Below are positions 8,760-17,669 of a stretch of DNA of 64,000 nt, piece by piece. The notes under the pieces are model-generated. The model was not told the DNA's origin, made no database searches, and was given only the letters and a program-made list of their open reading frames with translations. The DNA lies in assembly GCF_018448785.1 (NCBI RefSeq), contig NZ_JAHCLU010000013.1, positions 105,325 through 169,324 on the forward strand, given 5' to 3'. The position numbers were made by a program, and so were the translations under genes. The number at the start of each line of letters is the position of its first letter. Position 1 is the first letter of the stretch. This DNA comes from Halomonas jincaotanensis (lineage in GTDB: Bacteria > Pseudomonadota > Gammaproteobacteria > Pseudomonadales > Halomonadaceae).

Positions 8760-8839
8760 GGCTTACCTCGACAAGAATGGTCACGGCAAAGAAGGATCAC
8801 GACAATGGTAGGGCCACGACAGTCTGGCCACCATTACGC

Positions 8840-10228
8840 CTAAGTCGACGCTCGAGCGGCTTCATCTCCTACATCTGGCACGTCAGGAAAATAGCTGACA
8901 TGCGACTCCTCGGCGCGGGGCGGGCCCACCAGCGGTTCGGCGACGGCGACTTCCGGCACGGCCCCGGAAAGATCCTCCATGTGCTCGTGTTCGCTCGCCC
9001 CCTGCATCAGCGCTTCGGTCACGACGAGTTCGGCACCCGCCGAAGACATCGGCGTGGACGACGCGAAAGGCGCCACCGGAACCGGCGCTGGGCGCACGCT
9101 TCGGCGCCAGATGAAGAAAACCACGAGCGCGAAACCCAGCACACCGAAGGCCCAGAGCAACCCGGTATCGCCGACGATCGCCATCACCGGCGAGATCAGC
9201 AGTGGGCTCACCGTAGACCCGATAGCGTTGATCAGCAGCAGGCCCTGGCTCATCCGCACCAGCGCTCCTGCCGGGGCGCGGTCTGCCGAGTGGCCAACGG
9301 CCACCGGGTAGAGCGAAAATACCCCGCCACCGAGCAGAAACAGTAGCCCGGCGAGCAACCAGCGATTAGGCGGCAATGTCAGCAGGGCGATGGCAATCAC
9401 CACGCAAAAGGCGCTGATGACGATGAGCACCAGCTGGCGGTCATGGCGATCGGACCAGCGGCCCACCGGGTATTGCAGCAACATGGCACCGAGTATTACT
9501 ACCGCCATCATCTGACCGATCTGGCTGACGGTCAGGTCGATGCGCTGCAAATAAAGGGGCAGCAGGGAGTAGATCGCGGCGACAAGAAGCCCCGAACCAA
9601 AACTCCCCACCACCCCGGTTGGGGTAAGGACGATCAGGCGCAGTGGTGAAAGTGGCTCGGCTTTCTCGATCAGTGGCGACACGCGAGGGATCATCGCCAT
9701 CGGCAGCACCGAGAGCGAGGCCAGCATCCCAATCACCATGAACGAGGCAGCGCCGCCCATGGCCTCGGTAATGCCTAGCAACAGCTGACCGAGCACGCCG
9801 GCGGCATAGAGTGAAATCATGTAGAGTGCCAGCAACCGGCCTCGGGACTTGGCCTCGCCGGCAGTGAGTAGCCAGCTTTCGATGACAAGATAGACCCCTA
9901 CCGTGGCCCAGCCGCCGATCAGGCGTAGTACGAACCACGCCCAGGGCTCCGACACCAGCCCCTGCAACAGCACGGTGACCGCTACCAGCGAAGCGAAACT
10001 GCCATAGGCACGTATATGGCCGATGCGCAGCAGCAGCCGATCGTTGAGCATCGCGCCCAGCGCCAGGCCGATGAAATAGGCCGATGATACCCACCCGATA
10101 ACCACCGCTGACTCGCCGGCAGCGTCCAGGCGCAGGGTGATGACGGTGGCCAGAAAGCCATTGCCGATGCCGAGAATGAAGAGCCCCAGCAAGGGAGCCA
10201 GGGCCATGGCGAGCAGTTGCCGCGACAT
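8840..10228 (-). CDS. MFS transporter (YcaD-like)
   Basis: A 462-residue major facilitator with twelve predicted helices across about residues 1-385 and a long, acidic, cytoplasmic C-terminal tail (about 390-462) with no recognised domain. The signature GWVSSAYFIGLALGAMLNDRLLLRIGHIRAYG between helices 2 and 3 and the second-half GRWSDRHDRQLVL fit the family. It resembles YcaD-type transporters of unknown substrate. The ATG at 10228 is chosen over a start at 10273 because CGAGGA lies just upstream and the hydrophobic helix 1 follows at once. It lies 80 bp downstream-facing from the acyl-CoA dehydrogenase start. Confidence 0.87.
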   Translation of the reverse strand: MSRQLLAMALAPLLGLFILGIGNGFLATVITLRLDAAGESAVVIGWVSSAYFIGLALGAMLNDRLLLRIGHIRAYGSFASLVAVTVLLQGLVSEPWAWFVLRLIGGWATVGVYLVIESWLLTAGEAKSRGRLLALYMISLYAAGVLGQLLLGITEAMGGAASFMVIGMLASLSVLPMAMIPRVSPLIEKAEPLSPLRLIVLTPTGVVGSFGSGLLVAAIYSLLPLYLQRIDLTVSQIGQMMAVVILGAMLLQYPVGRWSDRHDRQLVLIVISAFCVVIAIALLTLPPNRWLLAGLLFLLGGGVFSLYPVAVGHSADRAPAGALVRMSQGLLLINAIGSTVSPLLISPVMAIVGDTGLLWAFGVLGFALVVFFIWRRSVRPAPVPVAPFASSTPMSSAGAELVVTEALMQGASEHEHMEDLSGAVPEVAVAEPLVGPPRAEESHVSYFPDVPDVGDEAARAST

Positions 10229-10345
10229 GAGATTCCTCGAAACAGAAAGATAAAACGAAGGGTGGCAGACCATGCGCGTTTTCGCTTGACTCGCCGGCCC
10301 GGGGCTGGAATCGGGGCCAGAATCATACGCTTGGCAAACACCGAG

Positions 10346-11008
10346 TCAATCTGTTTCTTCGCCGCGGAGCACGGGCTTGTGCAACAGCGCCACATCATCG
10401 GTGGGCAGCGTCAGCGACAACTGCAAATGTTTTGCTAGCCAGACGAAGGTGGCCTCACTGAAAAAGCTGACATGCGTCGGATCGCGAATATAGTGCCAGC
10501 GAGCGAAAGCCTCTTTCGACGTCACCCGCTTGGTCATCACTGCCAGCCAGCCACCGGGGAGGAGCATGCCAGCCAAGCGCTCGAACTCCCGGCCGGGCTC
10601 GAATAGATGCTCTACCACCTCGCTGGCGGTGATGAAGTTGTAACAATGTTCCAGCGGAAACGTCGCTGGCGCATAGAAGGGGTCGTAGATCGCCATCGGA
10701 TGACCCGCCTCCTCGAACATCACCGAGAGGGTCGGCCCGGGGCCTGCACCGAAGTCCAGACCGCGCGCCCCGGGAGCGAGATGCGGTTGTAGCGGGTCGA
10801 ACAGTCGAGAAAGAAAGCGGCGATACCCGGCGTCGCCGGGCGCATTGTCGTGACGATCGTAGACCGCTTTCTCAGCCTCGCGGGACAGGCGTTGTGCTTT
10901 TGGCACGAATACCATCTCGCAACGCTGGCACTGCTGATAATCACGACGAGTATCGTGATGATAAAAAAGGGTCTGGCGAGATGTGCATAGCGGGCAGACC
11001 ATCATCAT
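10346..11008 (-). CDS. class I SAM-dependent methyltransferase with N-terminal zinc ribbon
   Basis: About 220 residues. The N-terminus carries two CxxC pairs (CPLC and CQRC, within the first 35 residues) likely forming a small zinc ribbon. A Methyltransf_23-type Rossmann domain follows: GLDFGAGPGPTLSVMFEEAG is motif I and NFITASEVVEHLFEPGREF matches the acidic/VVEH post-motif typical of this group. The substrate is unknown. The start is one of three consecutive ATGs (11008, 11005, 11002) after AAAGGA. It is divergent from the VOC gene with a 40-bp gap. Confidence 0.85.
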   Translation of the reverse strand: MMMVCPLCTSRQTLFYHHDTRRDYQQCQRCEMVFVPKAQRLSREAEKAVYDRHDNAPGDAGYRRFLSRLFDPLQPHLAPGARGLDFGAGPGPTLSVMFEEAGHPMAIYDPFYAPATFPLEHCYNFITASEVVEHLFEPGREFERLAGMLLPGGWLAVMTKRVTSKEAFARWHYIRDPTHVSFFSEATFVWLAKHLQLSLTLPTDDVALLHKPVLRGEETD

Positions 11009-11048
11009 CGTATCCTTTCCAACCAACTCATCATTACAGGAGATGTGA

Positions 11049-11441
11049 ATGCTGTCAGGTCTGGACCATCTGGTCATCACCGTGACCGACATTTCCCGCG
11101 CCGTGGATTTCTATTCCCGGGTGTTGGGTCTGGATGTGCGTTATCGCGACCGTGAACGCGTCGATCTGATGCTCGGCGACATGGCGCTGCGCCTGCATTG
11201 GACCGATACCGACGTATCGCCCAAGGCGGCAACGCCAACGCCCGGCAGCCTGGACATCTGCCTGCGCAGTCAGCGGCCGCTCAGCGAGATACAACGACAT
11301 CTGGAAGCGCTGGAGGTCGAAGTGGAACTAGGGCCGGTGATTCGCCAGGGCGCCAGCGGCGAGATCGAATCGCTCTACCTGCGTGACCCCGACGGCAACC
11401 TGCTCGAGATCAGCCGGCCGTTGAAACACGACGCCACCTGA
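11049..11441 (+). CDS. VOC (glyoxalase/fosfomycin-resistance fold) family protein
   Basis: A 130-residue vicinal-oxygen-chelate protein with two beta-alpha-beta-beta-beta units. LDHLVITVTDISRAVDFYSRVLGL at the N-terminus carries the first metal ligand (His7) and YLRDPDGNLLEISRP near the C-terminus carries the conserved glutamate. Members are metal-dependent isomerases, dioxygenases or thiol transferases; this short single-domain form does not allow a reaction to be named. AGGAGA precedes the ATG by five bases. It is divergent from the methyltransferase. Confidence 0.88.
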   Translation: MLSGLDHLVITVTDISRAVDFYSRVLGLDVRYRDRERVDLMLGDMALRLHWTDTDVSPKAATPTPGSLDICLRSQRPLSEIQRHLEALEVEVELGPVIRQGASGEIESLYLRDPDGNLLEISRPLKHDAT

Positions 11442-11582
11442 CTCCCGCCACCACTGGCCCAGACACCACACAGACGGCATGGGGTCGCGCCCCCATGCCT
11501 CACGACTGGCATTGTGGCGGCCGGCGGGTATCATTGTCGCCATTCATTGACGTTGTCATTCATTTCCGTAGCAGGATAAGCC

Positions 11583-11981
11583 GTGAACGATTCCTCCAAG
11601 CACGACGCACTCAAACATGGCGATGACCCCTCGGTCGTTCGCCAGGACGCCGCACCCGATACCACCATGGCAATCGTAGTGTATGCCCTGCACCTGGCCG
11701 GCATCGTAACCGGCGGCGTCACCTCGCTGGTCGGTGTAGTGATCGCCTATGTCTATCGCGGCAAGGGGCCGGTCTGGCTCGACGAGCATTACCGCTACCA
11801 GATCCGCACCTTCTGGATGGCCCTGGTCTACTTTGCCGTTTCCGGGCTGCTCACGCTGATCTTGATCGGCTTTCTCACCTGGCTGTTGGCCATCATCTGG
11901 CTGGTGATCCGCTGCGTCAAAGGCCTCAGGGCGCTCCATGAAAACCGCGCCCCCGATAACGTGGACACCTGGCTGATTTGA
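11583..11981 (+). CDS. DUF4870-like membrane protein
   Basis: A 132-residue inner-membrane protein with three hydrophobic segments (about 32-52, 76-96 and 98-108). The pattern YALHLAGIVTGGVTSLVGVVIAYVYRG, then WLDEHYRYQIRTFWMALVYF, is typical of the DUF4870/TM2-like family of small proteins of unknown function. The start is GTG at 11583 after AGGATAAG. It ends four bases before the ATG of the acyltransferase, so the two are probably translated from one message. Confidence 0.8.
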   Translation: MNDSSKHDALKHGDDPSVVRQDAAPDTTMAIVVYALHLAGIVTGGVTSLVGVVIAYVYRGKGPVWLDEHYRYQIRTFWMALVYFAVSGLLTLILIGFLTWLLAIIWLVIRCVKGLRALHENRAPDNVDTWLI

Positions 11982-11984
11982 TCC

Positions 11985-12914
11985 ATGCCGCGATCTGAGG
12001 CTCGTTTCAGCTCGCTCAAGGCTCGCGCCATCACCCTGGTGTGGCGGGTACTCGCCGGTTGCAGCATGGCGGCCCTTTGGCGCATGGCACGCCTCGGGGG
12101 TCCGCTGGTGCACCTTTTCAGCCGGCGGGAACGCGAGGTTACCGAAATCAACCTCGCCCAAGTCTATCCCCATCACAAAAGCGCAGAACGCCGCCATCTC
12201 GCGCGACAAAGCCTGACCCACTCAACCGCCACCATGCTTGAGTTGGGCTTCGCCTGGATGGCTGACCTCGATCGGGTCCATGCCGCCATTCTCGACGTCC
12301 ACGGCCGCGAGCTTCTCGATCAAGCACGCGCCGATGGCCGCGGGGTGATCGTCCTGGCGCCCCATTTTGGCAACTGGGAGCTGCTTAATGTCTGGCTGAC
12401 TCGACACTTTCCGATGACCGTCATGTACGAACCCCCCAAGCTCGTCGACCTCGACCCGCTGATCCTGCATGGGCGTGAGCGTACCGGGGCCAGCCTGGTA
12501 CCGACCAATCCGCGTGGCGTGGCTGCCCTGCTCAAGGCACTCAGGCAACGCGAGGTGGTCGGCATCCTGCCCGATCAGGAGCCCAGTTGGGGTAGCGGTA
12601 TCTTCGCCCCATTCTTCGGGCGTCCGGCCTACACCGGCACGCTATTGCCCAAGCTGGTCGCCCGCACGCAAGCCCGTGTCGTCACCGGGGTCGCCAGACG
12701 ACTGCCCGGTCGTGGCTTCGCCATTCATTTCCTGGCGGCCGACGAGCGTGTCTACGCCAACGACGACACCACCTCCGCCACTGGGGTCAATGCCTGCGTG
12801 GAAGCCGCCATCGCCCTGGACCCGAGCCAGTACCAGTGGGAATACAAGCGCTACCGCAAGGTCATCCAGGAACAGGAGGGGCATCCTCGGCATCGGTCGT
12901 TTCGACTCTATTGA
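11985..12914 (+). CDS. lysophospholipid / lipid A-type acyltransferase (LpxL/HtrB-like)
   Basis: A 309-residue LPLAT-family enzyme with an N-terminal membrane anchor region (about 13-40). The catalytic HX4E box is LAPHFGNWE with His127 and Glu132, and the later motif GILPDQEPSWGSGIFAPFFG is the acyl-acceptor region typical of LpxL/LpxM-like proteins. The family moves an acyl chain from acyl-ACP onto lipid A or a related glycolipid at the inner membrane face. A Pro- and Tyr-rich QYQWEYKRYRK segment near the C-terminus is also family-typical. Which acyltransfer step it performs is not determined. Confidence 0.9.
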   Translation: MPRSEARFSSLKARAITLVWRVLAGCSMAALWRMARLGGPLVHLFSRREREVTEINLAQVYPHHKSAERRHLARQSLTHSTATMLELGFAWMADLDRVHAAILDVHGRELLDQARADGRGVIVLAPHFGNWELLNVWLTRHFPMTVMYEPPKLVDLDPLILHGRERTGASLVPTNPRGVAALLKALRQREVVGILPDQEPSWGSGIFAPFFGRPAYTGTLLPKLVARTQARVVTGVARRLPGRGFAIHFLAADERVYANDDTTSATGVNACVEAAIALDPSQYQWEYKRYRKVIQEQEGHPRHRSFRLY

Positions 12915-12975
12915 CCGCAAGGGTCTTGCCGAGTGTGTATCTAGCTGACAGTGGGTCTCGTCTTGTCGCTCGGCC

Positions 12976-14382
12976 TCACTCTCGTCCGTAGCGGTCGTCC
13001 AGACGCACGATGTCGTCTTCGCCCAGATAGCTGCCGGACTGCACTTCGATCAGAGCCAACGGAATCAGCCCGGGGTTTTCCAGGCAATGCACTCGCCCCA
13101 TGGGAATGTAAGTGGATTCATTCTCGCCGATCAGAAACTGCCTATCGTCGAGCGTGACACGCGCCGTACCGCTGACCACGACCCAGTGCTCCGCACGGTG
13201 ATGATGCAGTTGTCGCGACAGACGGGCCCCGGGTTCTACAACGATCCGCTTGACTTGATGACGTGGCCCCGCATCGACGCTTTGGTAGTGGCCCCAGGGC
13301 CGGAACGCGGTCGCGTGCTCCGAGACCTCGTTGCGACCGTCCACCTCAAGACTCTCGACCAGTTGACGTATGTCCTGGGCCCGGCGACGGTCGGCGACCA
13401 GCACCGCGTCCGCTGTCTCGACGACCATCAGGTTCTCGACGCCCAGTGTGGCGACCAAGCGCGATTCGGCGTGGACCAACATTCCCTTGCTTGCCTCGCA
13501 GCACACATCGCCCTGCAAGGCATTGCCGTGAACGTCATGGGGCAGTACCTCCCAGAGCGCCTGCCAGGAGCCGATATCGCTCCAGCCGGCCGCCAGCGTC
13601 ACCATCGCGGCGTCACGAGTGCGTTCCATCACCGCCACGTCAACGGAACCACTTGGGCTCGCCAGGAAGGCATCGGCATGTGGGCGCAAGAAATCCAGAT
13701 CGCTCACGGCGCCGGCCATGGCTCGGCGACAGGCATCGAGCATGGCCGGCTCGAAGGTATCCAATGCCGCCAGATAGCCTTCAGGCGGCAGGACGAACAT
13801 CCCGCTGTTCCAGTAGTGCTCGCCGCTGCCCCGAAACGCCTCAGCGGTCACGGCGTCGGGTTTCTCCACGAAACGCGCCACCGCGTAGCCGTCATCGCCG
13901 AGGCGCTCACCGGCCTGCAGGTAGCCGTAACCGGTTTCGGCGCGCGTCGGCACGACCCCGAAGGTGACCAACCGCCCCTGCTCCGCGAGCCGCAAGGCCT
14001 GCAAGAGCGCCTGGCGAAATGCCGTCTCGTCGGCCAGATGATGATCCGACGGCAACACCAGCAAGGGACTGTCGCGACCCTGCGTCTCGGCGACCCATGC
14101 CGCCAGGGCGATCGCCGGCGCCGTGCCGCGTCCTTCAGGCTCGAGAAGCAGAATCGCGTCCTCGACCCCGGCCTGACGCAGTTGTTCGGCTGCCAGGAAG
14201 CGGTGGTCCTCCTGGCAAATGACGATCGGCGGCCCGGCACCCAGTCCGTCGAGCCGGGCAAGTGTGCTGACCAGCAGGCTCCGGTCATCGAGCAGCGACA
14301 GAAACTGCTTGGGCCGCTTGCGGCGCGACAACGGCCAGAGTCGCGTACCGCTGCCGCCGGCCAGGATTACGGGGGTGAACAC
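12976..14382 (-). CDS. manC: mannose-1-phosphate guanylyltransferase / mannose-6-phosphate isomerase (type II)
   Basis: A 468-residue bifunctional enzyme, the normal length for ManC/AlgA. The nucleotidyltransferase signature LAGGSGTRLWPLSRRKRPKQFL opens the protein, with FVEKP near residue 170. The C-terminal cupin (about 345-460) holds QLHHHRAEHWVVVSGTARV and YIPMGRVHCLENPG, the type II isomerase site. It makes GDP-mannose from fructose-6-phosphate via mannose-1-phosphate for exopolysaccharide, O-antigen or compatible-solute synthesis. GTG at 14382 is the likely start: GGAG lies eight bases upstream and the signature follows immediately. The start is one base past the stop of the sulfatase gene, so the two genes are coupled. 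Confidence 0.92.
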   Translation of the reverse strand: MFTPVILAGGSGTRLWPLSRRKRPKQFLSLLDDRSLLVSTLARLDGLGAGPPIVICQEDHRFLAAEQLRQAGVEDAILLLEPEGRGTAPAIALAAWVAETQGRDSPLLVLPSDHHLADETAFRQALLQALRLAEQGRLVTFGVVPTRAETGYGYLQAGERLGDDGYAVARFVEKPDAVTAEAFRGSGEHYWNSGMFVLPPEGYLAALDTFEPAMLDACRRAMAGAVSDLDFLRPHADAFLASPSGSVDVAVMERTRDAAMVTLAAGWSDIGSWQALWEVLPHDVHGNALQGDVCCEASKGMLVHAESRLVATLGVENLMVVETADAVLVADRRRAQDIRQLVESLEVDGRNEVSEHATAFRPWGHYQSVDAGPRHQVKRIVVEPGARLSRQLHHHRAEHWVVVSGTARVTLDDRQFLIGENESTYIPMGRVHCLENPGLIPLALIEVQSGSYLGEDDIVRLDDRYGRE

Positions 14383-14383
14383 G

Positions 14384-15991
14384 TTAAAATCTCCTATCTG
14401 TGTCGACGGGATAAGCGAAGTCTTCATGCAGCCAGCGGCGCAATTGATCCATGCCGGGGGGAGTCTCCTCCTGCAGCGGCACGGTGCCGGGGACGAAACC
14501 ACGCGCCAGGAAGGGGTCGATCAACGACGCGTCACCGCTGATCACATGCACCGGCACCCCGGCGCTGGCATCTTCCCCGGTGATCAGTGGCGCCGACTGA
14601 TGATCGCCCAGCAGGATCAGCAGGGTCTCATCATCGACGTAGCGCTCGGCCCAGCTCGCGCTGGTGTGTAAAGCATAGTCCAGCGCCAGCGCATACTGGT
14701 CTCGCACCTTTTCGGCATCCTGCCAGAGCACCTCGGGCGCCTCGCCGGCGTTTTCCCAGCGCTTGAACACACTGCCGTCGCCGATATCCTCCCAGGCGAG
14801 AACGGGAATCACCGGCGTCCAGGGCGCATGACTACTGACCAGCGCCGCCTGGGCGAAGATCGGTGACTCGGCCGGGTCGAGGATACGTTGCTGGAGAAAG
14901 TGCAGGGTGTACTGATCGGGCATGGTCACCCAGTTAAGCGGCGGCCCGGCATAGTCGAAGTCATCCGCCGCGTGAATGTCGTCGAAGCCGTAGGCTTCGC
15001 CCTCCGGCCAGGCCAGCGTGATCGCGGGCATGACGGCATGGGTGCGATGCCCACTGGCACGAAAATCGTCCACCAGGGTCGCGCGGTCGCTGGCGAGCAT
15101 CAGCCGATACCATAGCGAATTATCGATCCATTGCCCGCTGAGGGCAGTGGCGTGAGCCAGCCACGACTGACCGCCCCGAATCGGCGAGTCGAGCGTCCCC
15201 GACGCTATCGACAGGCCAGCCGACTCGAAACGCTCGGCCATGGTGTCCAGGCGTGGCCGGACAACTCCCATGTAGCGCTCGTCGAACAGCGCCGACACTC
15301 CATAGGATTCGATGAAGACTAACAGGACGTTCTTTCCCGCCAGGCCCGGCATTTCACGAGCCGGGGCCGGTGCGTTCTCCATGCGCGCCGCGAACTCGCG
15401 GTGGGCTCGCCGTGTCTCGACCCATTGATCCAGTTGAAAATACAGCGTGTTCAGCAGCGGCGTGCGCGCCATCGGCAGCCACCGAGAGTGGGTGAACTCG
15501 GCCATGACGAGACCACTGCTGACGACCAGTAACACAGCACCAAGACCGACCGATATCCGGGTGCGCTCCACGCCCTGCAGAACTCGCAGCGTCCAGGCCA
15601 GAGACCCAACCAGTAGGCCAACGGCTACTAGCCCCCCGAGTACCACCAGCAGTGCCGGCACTAGCCCCAGATTGCCGATGAGCAAGTCGATAACCGAGCG
15701 CGTCAGGGGGAAATCCAGATACAGGTTCAACGAACGCCCGAAGGTCAGCTGTGTTGCGGCGTCCCCCAGGCCGAGCAGCAACCCCAACATAACGATGACG
15801 ATTATCAGCCACCGCAGCCAGGCGATACGGGCTACAGTCGGCAGCATGACCATGAGCCCCGCCAATACGAGCGCCTCCAGGGCGAGCCACTGGACCGTGG
15901 GCTCCCCGAAGCGCACCCACAGCGGCACCAGCAATATTAGGTTGAGGATCGCGGGGGCCACCCACCAGCGAGCATGACGACGAAAGGACAT
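14384..15991 (-). CDS. membrane sulfatase-fold phosphoglycerol/phosphoethanolamine transferase (LTA synthase superfamily)
   Basis: A 535-residue protein with five N-terminal transmembrane segments (within about residues 10-185) and a periplasmic alkaline-phosphatase-fold domain. Metal and nucleophile regions are visible: NVLLVFIESYGVSALFD, RGGQSWLAHATALSG, and the later LILLGDHQSAPLITG. The family includes OpgB/MdoB and LtaS, which move phosphoglycerol from phosphatidylglycerol to periplasmic glucans or teichoic acid. Lying divergent from opgGH, it probably decorates periplasmic glucans; this is inference. The ATG at 15991 has CAGGA seven bases upstream; the frame stays open to 16072. Confidence 0.85.
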   Translation of the reverse strand: MSFRRHARWWVAPAILNLILLVPLWVRFGEPTVQWLALEALVLAGLMVMLPTVARIAWLRWLIIVIVMLGLLLGLGDAATQLTFGRSLNLYLDFPLTRSVIDLLIGNLGLVPALLVVLGGLVAVGLLVGSLAWTLRVLQGVERTRISVGLGAVLLVVSSGLVMAEFTHSRWLPMARTPLLNTLYFQLDQWVETRRAHREFAARMENAPAPAREMPGLAGKNVLLVFIESYGVSALFDERYMGVVRPRLDTMAERFESAGLSIASGTLDSPIRGGQSWLAHATALSGQWIDNSLWYRLMLASDRATLVDDFRASGHRTHAVMPAITLAWPEGEAYGFDDIHAADDFDYAGPPLNWVTMPDQYTLHFLQQRILDPAESPIFAQAALVSSHAPWTPVIPVLAWEDIGDGSVFKRWENAGEAPEVLWQDAEKVRDQYALALDYALHTSASWAERYVDDETLLILLGDHQSAPLITGEDASAGVPVHVISGDASLIDPFLARGFVPGTVPLQEETPPGMDQLRRWLHEDFAYPVDTDRRF

Positions 15992-16118
15992 GGGAAAATC
16001 CTGAGAAAATAGAAGCCAAGCAAGGTATTGTATAAGATTTGTATCAGAATATCCCGGCAACTTGACGAGCATCTTGCTGTCAACTCAAAGGGAGAGAATG
16101 CCCAGGGAGGATTACCGC

Positions 16119-17669
16119 ATGCATCCGGCACGAATGCTGGCAGCTAGCCTGTCATTGATATGGCTCGCACCTTCGGCGTGGGCAGAACCCGAGACGTCCC
16201 AGCCCAGTGTATTCGATGAGGCCACCGAGCGGGCCCGCGCGCTGGCCGAGGGCGCTTATGAAGAACGCAACGGAACGTTACCCGAGGCCTTGCAAAATAT
16301 CGATTACGACGTCTACCGCTCCATTCGCTTTCGTTCGGAACAGGCGCTTTGGGAAGACCAAGCGCTTTTCTCGGTCCAGCTATTTCATGCCGGATTCCTG
16401 TTTGGACAGCCCGTCAAGATCAACCTCATCGAGGATGGCGAGATCCGCTCCCTCCCTTTCGATGCTGCGTTTTTTCGCTACGATGGCGATGCCGCCTCGC
16501 TGGCAAATGAAGACCTGAGTGGCAGCGGTTATTCGGGATTTCGCCTGCACTATCCGCTGAATCGTGAGGATTATCGCGACGAGTTCCTGGTCTTCCAGGG
16601 CGCCAGCTACTTCCGCATGGTCGGCCGCGACCAGGGCTATGGCCTCTCGGCGCGTGGCCTGGCCATCGACACCGCCTCATCCGGTGGTGAAGAGTTCCCC
16701 GCCTTTCGCGAGTTCTGGTTGTTCCAGCCAGAACCTGACGCCACCAGCATGGAGATCGTGGCACTGCTCGACAGTCCCTCTGTTGCCGGCGCCTACCATT
16801 TCAACGTCCATACCGGCGACCAAATCAAGGTGGATGTCGAGGCACGACTCTTTGCCCGGCGTGACGTGAACAAGCTGGGGCTCGCCCCGCTGACCAGCAT
16901 GTTCATGTTCGGTGATGTCAGCCCTTATCCGGAAGACGACTTTCGACCCCAGGTCCACGACTCCCAGGGGCTGTTGATGCACACCCATGCCGGCGAGTGG
17001 ATCTGGCGACCCCTGGGTAACCCACGGGAACTGCGCATCAGCCGACTCCACGACGAGAATCCGCAAGGATTCGGCCTCGTGCAGCGCGAACGCGACTTCG
17101 ACGACTACCTGGATCTGGAGTCGCGCTACGAGCGTCGACCCAGTCACTGGATCACCCCACTCGATGATTGGGGGCCAGGCGGTCTGGAACTGGTTGAAAT
17201 CCCTAGCGACTCCGAAACCAACGACAATATCGTGACCTATTGGGTTCCTGAGGAGCCGTTGCGCGCCGACGAAGAGCGTACCTTCCGCTACCGGATCGCC
17301 ACCTTCGACGCCAATCGGCCCGAAGAACCCTTGGCGAGCGTCGTACGTACCCGCCAGGGCTGGGGGGCCATTCCCGGCCAGAGCGATCCGCCGCCCCGCA
17401 GCCGGCGTCAGTTCGTGGTCGATTTTCGCGGCGAGGAATTGTCCACCCTGCACGACACGCACCCAGTAGCGGCTACACTCGATGTATCGAGCGGTGAGTT
17501 CCACGAGTTGCAAGTCCATCGTCTTCCCGACGGTGAAACCTGGCGCGCAACGTTCCGGCTCGAGCCCGACGGCGACAGTCCTACCGACATGCGCCTCAAG
17601 CTGACGCTTCGCGACCACCCCCTGACCGAAACATGGAATTATGTCTGGAACCCCAATGAGCTCCGCTAG
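16119..17669 (+). CDS. opgG: periplasmic glucan biosynthesis protein OpgG/MdoG
   Basis: A 516-residue precursor with a signal peptide (MHPARMLAASLSLIWLAPSAWA, cleavage after about residue 22). The MdoG beta-sandwich domains follow, with family motifs NIDYDVYRSIRFR, SGFRLHYPLN, SYFRMVGRDQGYGLSARGLAIDTA and GEWIWRPL. OpgG is a periplasmic protein needed to build the branched osmoregulated glucans. ATG 16119 is preferred to the in-frame ATG at 16098 because AGGGAGG lies eight bases ahead and the signal peptide starts there. The end overlaps opgH by 29 bp, so expression is likely coupled. Confidence 0.93.
   Translation: MHPARMLAASLSLIWLAPSAWAEPETSQPSVFDEATERARALAEGAYEERNGTLPEALQNIDYDVYRSIRFRSEQALWEDQALFSVQLFHAGFLFGQPVKINLIEDGEIRSLPFDAAFFRYDGDAASLANEDLSGSGYSGFRLHYPLNREDYRDEFLVFQGASYFRMVGRDQGYGLSARGLAIDTASSGGEEFPAFREFWLFQPEPDATSMEIVALLDSPSVAGAYHFNVHTGDQIKVDVEARLFARRDVNKLGLAPLTSMFMFGDVSPYPEDDFRPQVHDSQGLLMHTHAGEWIWRPLGNPRELRISRLHDENPQGFGLVQRERDFDDYLDLESRYERRPSHWITPLDDWGPGGLELVEIPSDSETNDNIVTYWVPEEPLRADEERTFRYRIATFDANRPEEPLASVVRTRQGWGAIPGQSDPPPRSRRQFVVDFRGEELSTLHDTHPVAATLDVSSGEFHELQVHRLPDGETWRATFRLEPDGDSPTDMRLKLTLRDHPLTETWNYVWNPNELR

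Noticed and set aside
13087..14541. 484-aa forward frame opposite manC
   Set aside because: The reverse strand encodes a complete ManC; the forward product has no recognisable domain.
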